Below are positions 34,216 to 42,060 of a DNA stretch of 64,000 nt, piece after piece; positions within the stretch are counted from its first letter, which is position 1, and every line of letters starts with the position of its first letter. The DNA is from DASQZK01 sp963809925 (GTDB taxonomy: Bacteria; Bacteroidota; Bacteroidia; Bacteroidales; GCA-2748055): the NCBI GenBank assembly GCA_963809925.1, contig CAWELH010000003.1, forward strand, positions 372,001 through 436,000. The letters run 5' to 3'. Both the position numbers and the translations under genes were made by a program. The notes beneath the pieces are model-generated. The model made no database searches and was not told the DNA's origin. It worked only from the letters and a program-made list of their open reading frames with translations.

Positions 34216-35301
34216 ATGAAATTTAAGAAACTTGTTCTATTTGGATTACTACTCTCTTGTGGAGTTTTAAACGCACAAACGGATTTTCGACCTGGATATA
34301 TCATAAAAACAATTGGAGACACAATATTTGGACAGATTGATTATCGTGGTGATATAATAATGAGTAGTTTATGCAAATTTAAAGATGTTCACAATACAAT
34401 CATAGAATATTCACCAAATGATATTGAAGCATTTAGATTTCTTGAAAGTAAATACTATGTGACAAAAGTGATAGATAATAAAAAAGCGTTCTTGGAATAT
34501 CTGATTAAGGGTAAAATCAATATATATTACATGAGAGATGAGAAAGGTGACCACTATTATCTAGATAAAGAGGATGTTGAATTGACAGAGATTCCCTATG
34601 AAGAAGGAATTGAATATGTTGATAATAAACGAGTATTCTATAATTCTAAAAAACACATAGGATTGTTAATTTATTGTACACAAGACGATCCTGACTTGAT
34701 AGCTGAGATTCGATCTATTAAGAAACCTGAGCATCAAAATTTGATAAAATTGGCAGAAGACTACCATAATGCAGTGTGCAATGATGAGAAATGTATTATT
34801 TACGAAAAGAGACTTCCATTGTTAAAGATTTCAATGTTACCATATGTAGGTTTAGCAAAATATAAAGGATGGGACAAATTTATAAATGAATTGGGAGGGT
34901 ATTTATATATATGGGCTCCAAGAACTAATGAAAATATTTATTTTAAAACAGGATTGGTTTATCATAAAATATTCGATACTTCTACGGTATTAAAAATTTA
35001 TAAAATTCCAATTCAGATTCAATACATTTATCGGGCTAAGAGAATACAACCAAAACTAAGCGGAGGTTTTGATATATTAAGCTTAAAACTTAATAAATAT
35101 AATGATGATTATTTTTATAATGGTTTGATTTATACCTTTTGTCTAAATACGGGTTTGGATTATAAGATTTCTAATAAGATATATTTAAGTACTGCATTTA
35201 ATACTGATATTACCCCACCAATTATTGTGAGTACGAATGAAGACCTAAAATTCCATTTAATATCATATTCAATGTTTATAGGATTTAGAATTGATATATA
35301 A
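34216..35301 (+). CDS. Exported protein with C-terminal barrel-like region
   Basis: 361 aa. The start at ATG 34216 gives the signal peptide MKFKKLVLFGLLLSCGVLNA (then QTDF); a TTG at 34207 would add 3 residues. Residues 25-110 (GYIIKTIGDTIFGQIDYRGD, YSPNDIEAFRFLESKYYV) form the beta-rich module often annotated as 'DUF' N-terminal part of Bacteroidota PorT-like proteins. The last 150 residues alternate strands (YFKTGLVYHKIF, IQIQYIYRAKRIQPKLSGGF, FCLNTGLDYKISNKIYLS, MFIGFRIDI) as in an outer-membrane barrel. Strongly AT-rich. Function unknown. It is the last intact gene of the island. Confidence 0.65.
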   Translation: MKFKKLVLFGLLLSCGVLNAQTDFRPGYIIKTIGDTIFGQIDYRGDIIMSSLCKFKDVHNTIIEYSPNDIEAFRFLESKYYVTKVIDNKKAFLEYLIKGKINIYYMRDEKGDHYYLDKEDVELTEIPYEEGIEYVDNKRVFYNSKKHIGLLIYCTQDDPDLIAEIRSIKKPEHQNLIKLAEDYHNAVCNDEKCIIYEKRLPLLKISMLPYVGLAKYKGWDKFINELGGYLYIWAPRTNENIYFKTGLVYHKIFDTSTVLKIYKIPIQIQYIYRAKRIQPKLSGGFDILSLKLNKYNDDYFYNGLIYTFCLNTGLDYKISNKIYLSTAFNTDITPPIIVSTNEDLKFHLISYSMFIGFRIDI

Positions 35302-35476
35302 AAAACATGATGGCGAAAAGCCTGAATCTAATTTTAAATGGGGATTTTACGCGACCTGGCCCGCTCTGCGGGTGACTCCCGATAGTTTTAATGCATTTGA
35401 CCAGAATTTAATCTAAACGGGAAATAAGAATTTTTTTTTTCATTATTGTCCGGTAAAAATTGAAATTTTCTTACAT
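35302..35476. other. Intergenic, no gene seen
   Basis: 175 nt between the exported protein gene and repeat copy B. It contains GCCCGCTCTGCGGG, a small inverted repeat, near 35360 and an A/T run near 35430-35440. Confidence 0.3.
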
Positions 35477-35563
35477 ATCATCCTAGTTCATATGAACGGC
35501 GTGGTGGCCGCCAAAGTGCCGCGTTCCGCCGCAGGCGGACATGTGGGTAAAGGCTGGGATGAT
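35477..35563 (+). repeat. 87-bp dispersed repeat, copy B (MITE-like)
   Basis: Inverted relative to copy A at 26068-26154, with the same ATCATCC/GGATGAT ends and the same length. It contains a perfect palindrome GTTCATATGAAC near its left end and GTCCGCC/GGCGGA-type stems inside. It marks the right edge of the accessory island. Confidence 0.8.
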
Positions 35564-35773
35564 TATTCTACGATCCCTGCCGGAGAATTTGAGGTATTAA
35601 ACTTTAAAGGAACAGTTACAACACCCCAACAAATATCAGGAACAAAAAACCCTAGATATTTAGATAACCTTTATTCTAATAATGTAGGCAAAGTTCTTCA
35701 AACATATTTTTACCTGCTTAGTCCAATAATAAGCGAGAAAAGACTAGTAAGATACAATATTAATAAAGATTAG
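35564..35773 (+). pseudogene. C-terminal fragment of an unknown protein
   Basis: The open frame that enters from the repeat continues as IPAGEFEVLNFKGTVTTPQQ, ISGTKNPRYLDNLYSNNVGK and VLQTYFYLLSPIISEKRLVR to a stop at 35773. This part reads like a real protein C-terminus (a beta-sandwich ending in EKRLVRYN), while the apparent N-terminus is repeat sequence. So a gene end has been joined to the repeat. Family not recognised. Confidence 0.45.
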
Positions 35774-36022
35774 ATACCGGCCCGGCAAATCAGAAAATTT
35801 GCACAATTGAACCCGAAAGGGAGGGAACTGGCTGATTATTCTTTACTACATTATGGTTGTATTATGGAACAAAAAGCGGGATCAATTGTGCTTTAATTTG
35901 TGTTGGGCTTAACCACTTTCGATTAAGGTTATACACTTAAAGGGTAAAACAGAGCCTGTAAAATTAAACGTTGACCTGGCTACAAACGTTACAGGAAATT
36001 CTTTACACTACCAAATACTTGT
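35774..36022. other. Intergenic, no gene seen
   Basis: 249 nt between the fragment and the stop of the serine hydrolase gene. No coding frame or clear terminator. Confidence 0.3.
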
Positions 36023-37492
36023 TCATTCAATTTTTTTTGCAAATGTCCCGTTAATACTAAATCCTGAGACGTTGTTGTCCTTGTCGGGCAGAAACTTAAG
36101 CTGACCCCGGTACTCTTTTATAAAAAAATCACTCTCTGAGGTGAAATACACTTTCCAATACTGATCAGCAAATACATTGACGAGCAAATCATTGCCTGAC
36201 ATTTTAAACGTGAGGAGCGTCCCTCCCAAATCGTATTTGCCTTCATATTTTTTCAGTATATGAGAGTCAACTGCAACAACTTTCTTTATTTCCGGTAGAT
36301 AATAATCCTTCCATTTATATACTGATGCAACGCTGTTAGCTATTTCTTCAAGTATGGAATTATTGTTGTAATCGGTATTCGTCATAATTACAACTCCATC
36401 ACCTGAATTAAGGCAACCGATAGCAGTACAACAAAATCCCTCATTTCCTCCGTTATGATTGAAGTACTTATACGAACCAGTGACTCTTGAATTAACAAAT
36501 ACTCCCAGGGCCGCATCCTCCAAAACTGGGGTGAGTCTTAATTTTGTCATTGCCGGAGTAAGCACCTTTGATGATTCTCCGTTGAAGGAAAGCTGGGTTT
36601 CAATGATATATTTGCAAAGGTCGATGGGATTAGTCCATAAACCTGCGGCAGCCTGCTCAGGGTAAATATGATATTTTCCAATTACTTCTTTTCCATCAGC
36701 TTTATAACCAGTTGCAAGCAGGTTCCTCTTCCTGGCCTGAGGAGGTTGGGTAAATGAGCTGCTTTTCATATCAAGAGGATCCAACACATTCTCCTTCATA
36801 TAGCTTTCATAAGGTTGACCAGTGATGTCCATAACAATTAATTGTGAAATTGTAATCCCTCCTCCGGAATAAATGAATTCTTTTCCTGGTTCTGTGAATG
36901 ACCTCACAGGATCGGTATTTGAGGGTTGTCTGCCATCCAGGATCTCTATTACCGATGGGAGAGGAGCACCTTTTTCATAACCTGGGAAACCGGATACGGT
37001 TAGTCCTGCCGTATGGCTTAAGAGGTTCATCAGGGTGACAACTTTGTCACCGGATTTTTCATTATAAGGGAATTTCCAGGAGAGAAGGTAATTGTTGATA
37101 TCGCAGTTAAGATCGAGTCTCTTTTCCTGTACAAGTTTCAGGACTCCTAAGCTATTCAGTGATTTACTTATTGAAGCAGCCTGAAAAAGTGTTTTTTCTG
37201 TAACGGGCCGTTTTTCTTTGAGATCGGCAAAGCCGTATCCTCTCGCCCATTCAATATGATAGTTATGAATTACGGCTATACTTATACCTGGTATATTATA
37301 TTTTTTCATTCTTTCAGAAAGCGTCCAGGTATCATTATCACTCGTTTTTGCCCAGCCTGAAAGGGTATTCTCAACCAATTTAATTCTTTGTTCAACCTCT
37401 GTCGAATATTTTATTGTTTGCGCTTCCAGTACCAATGTTGTCTGAACTGGAAGTAAAAATATCAGTAGTAAATAGTGCATTAGTATTTTCAT
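36023..37492 (-). CDS. Exported serine hydrolase (beta-lactamase family, S12)
   Basis: 489 aa from ATG 37492 (MKILMHYLLLIFLLPVQTTL, signal peptide; another ATG is 2 codons earlier). The SxxK motif is SISK in TLFQAASISKSLNSLG (near residues 107-110), and the second motif is YSGGG in EFIYSGGGITISQL. HNGGNEGF serves as the third, HxG-type motif. This matches class C/PBP4*-type hydrolases (family S12), which include D-Ala peptidases and esterases. A C-terminal beta domain (residues ~395-489, KYEGKYDLGGTLLTFKMSGN) resembles DUF3471. It lies 40 nt after the C1 peptidase gene on the same strand. Confidence 0.85.
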   Translation of the reverse strand: MKILMHYLLLIFLLPVQTTLVLEAQTIKYSTEVEQRIKLVENTLSGWAKTSDNDTWTLSERMKKYNIPGISIAVIHNYHIEWARGYGFADLKEKRPVTEKTLFQAASISKSLNSLGVLKLVQEKRLDLNCDINNYLLSWKFPYNEKSGDKVVTLMNLLSHTAGLTVSGFPGYEKGAPLPSVIEILDGRQPSNTDPVRSFTEPGKEFIYSGGGITISQLIVMDITGQPYESYMKENVLDPLDMKSSSFTQPPQARKRNLLATGYKADGKEVIGKYHIYPEQAAAGLWTNPIDLCKYIIETQLSFNGESSKVLTPAMTKLRLTPVLEDAALGVFVNSRVTGSYKYFNHNGGNEGFCCTAIGCLNSGDGVVIMTNTDYNNNSILEEIANSVASVYKWKDYYLPEIKKVVAVDSHILKKYEGKYDLGGTLLTFKMSGNDLLVNVFADQYWKVYFTSESDFFIKEYRGQLKFLPDKDNNVSGFSINGTFAKKIE

Positions 37493-37532
37493 AACCATAA
37501 ATTCTACACAAACTTTAAGTACGGCATTTTAG

Positions 37533-38975
37533 TCATAAAGACGTTTTATTTTGGCCATTGTGCAACCCTTGATAAAGTCGGGTCCTGATTTCTTTAGGTA
37601 TTGCATCTTTATTTACCATTACTGATATGGTTTTTAGCAATAGGTATTCTTTTGACATATATAAGTACCCACCACAGTTCATGGCATCGTTTGAATTTTT
37701 AACAATATAGAACCTTTTCCCTTTGTCATTCTCGGCAATGCCAATGATATGCATATTATGAACATCTTCCGTAGTTTGATTATCAAAAGCGGTCTGTCTC
37801 ATTTGTTGTGTAATGGTCTTAATACTATCATCCAGTACGGCCATGCCCTCACCATATCCTTCATAAATATCACCATCCCAGCAAACTGAAAAATTGTGAA
37901 AAAGAGCATAATCTATTGCATCAATAAAATCATTAATCGGAAGGTTTACGTAGTAGTTATTATTCCAGTTTGATTTAATCTCTAATATGAACCTCGAGTA
38001 AAAAGGATGATGGTTGTAAGATGTAATTTCCAAATAATCATCCGGATTGATTCCAATCATCTCCCTTGCAAATGATTTTGGAGTATAGGTCCGGTTATTA
38101 TAGATAAAAGTAGCAGGAGCCTTTCCCATGGTACTGATTAAAATATCTTCAATATCCTTTCTATAGCCTGTAGTTGTCATAGAACCGCGTCCTGTCTTTA
38201 CATAGTTTTCGACCTTTTCAAGAAGGATCTTGTTCATTTCAGTATGATCGTGTTTTGAGAGGGAATCTTTTTTCCCGGAATAGACTTTTTCCGGAATCGT
38301 CCCGAATTCTTTGTAAGCTTTCATAGCACTAAATGTCAAATCACCTTCAGAGAAGCTAATGTTGCCATTCATCCTGATATATTTCTCAGCTTTATCGATA
38401 TATGTTGGAGTAACAAAGAACATTGGCGAAAGGTTAACGGGACTTTTACCAAGTCTTATGGCTTCTGTTTCAATAAAGGATGTAGTTGCATAGCTCCAAC
38501 AGGCAGCAGTAGCCTGTTGATCTTTAACGGGAGTGCTTTCTATTAATTTAACAATTTTATACCCCTTAATTTCGGGATTTAAATTTGTTTTAAGTGTAAA
38601 AACAAACTGGGTAGGACTTAACCTTAAACTGAGGGCACCACCCCATATTCCATTAATAACCGAATCGCCTGGTAGTACTCTTCCTTTAAAAATAATTCCT
38701 GCATTTAATGAATTTGTTGCATCAACATATATGCTATCCTCTGTCATCCAAACCCTATCCAGGGGTAGATCCATTAGCCCTTGCTCCGGACTATCCAATA
38801 ACCCTTTTATCGTGTCATTTTTTATTTCGAATTTGAAGATTAGAGGCAGCGAAAATTCTTCAGTAGTAACCCTACCCATCCATGAACCCTGCAAACTTTC
38901 TATTTTATTATTTTGACTATAGATTAAAGAGGGTAGAAGGAAAAAAAGAGTTAAAACAGATATTTTAGCGTTCAT
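37533..38975 (-). CDS. Exported C1B cysteine peptidase with N-terminal lipocalin-like domain
   Basis: 480 aa. Signal peptide MNAKISVLTLFFLLPSLIYS. Residues 25-130 (GSWMGRVTTEEFSLPLIFKF ... IINGIWGG-type strands) form a beta domain like those fused to Bacteroidota hydrolases. The peptidase part has the catalytic Cys in PVKDQQATAACWSYATTSF (Cys159, with Gln153/154 for the oxyanion hole), the His in EDVHNMHIIGIAEN (His406) and the Asn in FYIVKNSND (Asn427), the bleomycin-hydrolase (C1B) order. Canonical aminopeptidase C is cytoplasmic; this one is exported. It forms a likely two-gene operon with the serine hydrolase downstream. Confidence 0.82.
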   Translation of the reverse strand: MNAKISVLTLFFLLPSLIYSQNNKIESLQGSWMGRVTTEEFSLPLIFKFEIKNDTIKGLLDSPEQGLMDLPLDRVWMTEDSIYVDATNSLNAGIIFKGRVLPGDSVINGIWGGALSLRLSPTQFVFTLKTNLNPEIKGYKIVKLIESTPVKDQQATAACWSYATTSFIETEAIRLGKSPVNLSPMFFVTPTYIDKAEKYIRMNGNISFSEGDLTFSAMKAYKEFGTIPEKVYSGKKDSLSKHDHTEMNKILLEKVENYVKTGRGSMTTTGYRKDIEDILISTMGKAPATFIYNNRTYTPKSFAREMIGINPDDYLEITSYNHHPFYSRFILEIKSNWNNNYYVNLPINDFIDAIDYALFHNFSVCWDGDIYEGYGEGMAVLDDSIKTITQQMRQTAFDNQTTEDVHNMHIIGIAENDKGKRFYIVKNSNDAMNCGGYLYMSKEYLLLKTISVMVNKDAIPKEIRTRLYQGLHNGQNKTSL

Positions 38976-39213
38976 GTTTCAATCGTATTTAGAGCGAGTA
39001 GCATCTTATGATGAAATTAAGACGATCATCTTAATGAAAAGTTACAGTAAAACATTGAAGGGAATCATTTTAAATACAAAGTCACCGTTGTCCGATAAAA
39101 CCGGAAAAAAAATTTCTTGGTCTAATTGCCTGATAATAATTCAGCTTTTTCGTTTTTCAAATGTAAGCCCCCTCTTTTCCCGAAATAGTTGCTAATTATT
39201 ATATCATTTCCAT
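38976..39213. other. Intergenic between peptidase and GH31 genes
   Basis: Promoter region of the peptidase operon (minus strand). No gene seen. Confidence 0.3.
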
Positions 39214-39254
39214 CGGCCGATAGGTTTCATTACCGGGTTCACTCCGGATTTTGC
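39214..39254 (+). repeat. Dispersed 40-nt repeat, copy 3
   Basis: Reads CGGCCGATAGGTTTCATTAC then CGGGTTCACTCCGGATTTTGC. It is the most diverged of the three copies and is the only one outside the accessory island. Confidence 0.5.
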
Positions 39255-39273
39255 AAATAAATAGTTTTAAACT

Positions 39274-41670
39274 TCACTTTTTCCTGATCTTCACTTCACG
39301 CCCCTCATAGCTTATCACTTCATCCGCCTCTGCAGGCTCAACCCCAATCCCGTGTTTCATTTTCACCCAAACCACATTAAACGTCCTCTCCTTCAGCATC
39401 CCCGGAAATGCGCCTTTCCTGTCGCCAATGGTCAGTGTCTGTGTTTCTTCGTCCCAGTGAATAGGGATGGTAGCGTACACACCTTCTTCGTAGTTGTATG
39501 TATCGTTCTCATCCTCATACAACACAAAATCGGCATCTGCACCGGGGTATATTCTCAACGTTATAGGATCTGCAGCTTTCTCGTCTGAATACTGCAGGTA
39601 AGGTCCCATCGGTATGATCGATCCGGCTTTGATGTAAAGCGGGATGGTCTCGATCGAAGCCTTTGCCGCGATTGTCTGTCCACCCTCAGTCTTCTTCCCC
39701 GTCCAGAAATCAAACCAGTCGGTTCCCGCAGGAAGGTATACGGATCTTGACTTGCCGGTCTTCTTTATAGCAGGAAGTTCGTCCATCCGCTCCGTCACCG
39801 GACAAACCATAAACGCGGGACCGAACATATATTGATCGGGGATATTCTGTATGCCCGGATCATCCCGGAAATCGAAGGCCAACGACCGCATGATGGTATA
39901 TCCTTCATTTGTCACCTTCCAGGATAGCGGGTAGATATACGGCATCAACCGGTATCGCAGATTATCATACGTAAAAAGAATCTCTTTCGTCCCGGCATCC
40001 CAGTTGTCAGAGAACAGCGCCCGTTCACCCTTGCCGTGGATCCTGAAAATGGGGGAGAAGGTGCCGAATTGAAACCAGCGGGTGAACAGTTCACGGTTGT
40101 CCGGTGTGGACCAGTCAGGCGCCTGCCAGTGAAAATGATAACCGCCGATATCTGACGTCCAGTAAGGTATACCCGACGCACAGGCGTTGATGCCCTGGGG
40201 CACCTGGCTTTGATACGCCCTCCATGTGCAGGTGATGTCGGAGGACCAGAGCGTGGCGGCGTTGCGCTGTTGACCCGCGAAAGCCTGGCGGATCAGGAAA
40301 TACGCCCGTTTATCCGGGATGTCTCTCCGCCAGTTTTTGTAAAGGCCTGTGGAATGCATCAGCGAATAGGTGTTCATATAGTCGATACCCCGACCGATGG
40401 CAAAATGGGATTGTCTTCGCAGGTCCAGGTTGTTCCCGTTGTCTGGCTCGCACTGATCGACCCACCATGCATCCCAGCCGTAACGGCCTACCAGGCTGTC
40501 GTAAGCCTGTTTCCAGTAAAGGTCCCGCGCCGGTTCACTGTGGGCATCGTAATAATTGTCCCTCAGCTTTGTCATGACATTATCCCACAGAATATTGGTC
40601 AGTCCGCCCGAATGTTCCATCTGTGCATAGGTTTGCGTGCCTTTAGAAAATACCGGCCAGATGGAGATCATAGTATGCAGGTGGGCAGCATGCAGTTCGT
40701 CCACCATGGCTTTCGGATCCGGATACCGTTCGGGCCACATCACATGTGAGCCAATCACATCGGGTTCCCAGTAAAACCAGTCCTGCACGATGACATCCAG
40801 GGGAATATGATTTTCACGGTAGCGGTTTTTAACCGACAGTACTTCTGCCTGGCTTTTATAGCGGTCCTGCGACTGGATCAGCCCGAACGCCCATTTGCCA
40901 TACATGGGTGCCTGACCTGTAGCGGTGCGGTACAATGCAATGATTCTGTCGAAATCCGGTCCGTAGAAGAAATAGTAATCGACCATGGTACCACTTTCCG
41001 ATGTGTACCTGAATTTCGTGTTATTCTCTTCCGCACCATAGAAAGCCGAAGCCGAGTAATTATCCCACATCAGTCCGTATCCCCTCGTCGACAGTAAGAC
41101 AGGGATAGCACCGGTCATGTATTTGATCACCATGTCCTGGTTTCGACCCTTGTAGTTGATGGAGAGGGTATCCTCCGGATGACATCCGAGTCCGTACAGC
41201 GCTTCCCCGGCCGGCGAATCAAACATAGTTGAACAGGTATATACCGGAATGCCGGCAATCGTGGTATCCTTCATGGCTTTGCCTTCTGTAGCCGCTTCAC
41301 TAAGGACGAGCTTACCGTCAGGTCCGCTGTAGCTGACGGCATTGGTCTGCCGGTTTACGATGACTTTCAGCCTGCCTGTGGTAATGGTGATGACACCGCC
41401 GTTCTCACTGACGGTAAAGGACGGGCTGTTTTCCCAGGTGTTGGTCACCACCAGTGAAGGCTTGTCCATGAACAGGGGCAGGGTGGTGTACTTCACCTCG
41501 ATCACATCATCAAGGCACACTTTTACCTTCATCAGCCCATTGTCGAGGGTGAACAGAACGCCGTCGTCCTCCTTTTGCCATGATGTTACCACAGCCTGAA
41601 GGGTAAACGTATGCAGCAGAAGAATGGCGAGGAATAAAATTGATGAAGGTCGTAAAGCAGAATTTTTCAT
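39274..41670 (-). CDS. Glycoside hydrolase family 31 protein
   Basis: 798 aa exported enzyme (signal peptide to about residue 26, ending LQAVVTS). The GH31 order is clear: an N-terminal beta domain, then GKWAFGLIQSQDRYKSQAEV (259-278), DVIVQDWFYWEPDVIGSHVM (292-311), the nucleophile Asp405 in AWWVDQCEPDNGNN, and the later HGKGERALFSD region near the acid/base. The C-terminal beta domains carry VYLPAGTDWFDFWTGKK and IKAGSIIPMGPYLQYS. Family members act as alpha-glucosidases, alpha-xylosidases or alpha-galactosidases; the W-Y-W-E and WVDQCEP text is like the alpha-xylosidase-type relatives, but specificity cannot be set. It is divergent from the barrel gene at 42061. Confidence 0.88.
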   Translation of the reverse strand: MKNSALRPSSILFLAILLLHTFTLQAVVTSWQKEDDGVLFTLDNGLMKVKVCLDDVIEVKYTTLPLFMDKPSLVVTNTWENSPSFTVSENGGVITITTGRLKVIVNRQTNAVSYSGPDGKLVLSEAATEGKAMKDTTIAGIPVYTCSTMFDSPAGEALYGLGCHPEDTLSINYKGRNQDMVIKYMTGAIPVLLSTRGYGLMWDNYSASAFYGAEENNTKFRYTSESGTMVDYYFFYGPDFDRIIALYRTATGQAPMYGKWAFGLIQSQDRYKSQAEVLSVKNRYRENHIPLDVIVQDWFYWEPDVIGSHVMWPERYPDPKAMVDELHAAHLHTMISIWPVFSKGTQTYAQMEHSGGLTNILWDNVMTKLRDNYYDAHSEPARDLYWKQAYDSLVGRYGWDAWWVDQCEPDNGNNLDLRRQSHFAIGRGIDYMNTYSLMHSTGLYKNWRRDIPDKRAYFLIRQAFAGQQRNAATLWSSDITCTWRAYQSQVPQGINACASGIPYWTSDIGGYHFHWQAPDWSTPDNRELFTRWFQFGTFSPIFRIHGKGERALFSDNWDAGTKEILFTYDNLRYRLMPYIYPLSWKVTNEGYTIMRSLAFDFRDDPGIQNIPDQYMFGPAFMVCPVTERMDELPAIKKTGKSRSVYLPAGTDWFDFWTGKKTEGGQTIAAKASIETIPLYIKAGSIIPMGPYLQYSDEKAADPITLRIYPGADADFVLYEDENDTYNYEEGVYATIPIHWDEETQTLTIGDRKGAFPGMLKERTFNVVWVKMKHGIGVEPAEADEVISYEGREVKIRKK

Positions 41671-42060
41671 GGGTCGTGTATTTAATGATCCCGACTTGAA
41701 GGATCTGAATTTGGATTATCCGTGAAATGGTAATGAAATGTATCAATTTTTGGTGATAAATTAAATTTTCGGGATATATAAAGTGATGTACATCGAAGAT
41801 TTAAAAGTCGTAAATGTCACGCAGGATGATTGGAATATGTTAAGCTCAGACCCTCCTGTAAATAATCACTCTATTTGAATCTCCCTCTGAAGATTCGGAT
41901 ATATTTGTGCGGTGGGCTACGGCCTCCGGATTAGCCGTAAAAAATAATTTGTGTTGATGATCATTTATCCGGCTATAAGATGAATAATTGCATTATATAA
42001 AGTGTCTAAAGGGAAGTTCTGAACTTTGATTGTGTTCTTGAAAGATGTAATTATTTTGTT
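41671..42060. other. Divergent promoter region
   Basis: 390 nt between the GH31 gene (minus) and the barrel gene (plus). It presumably holds both promoters. A GGCTA/TAGCC inverted pair lies near 41917-41938. No gene seen. Confidence 0.35.
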
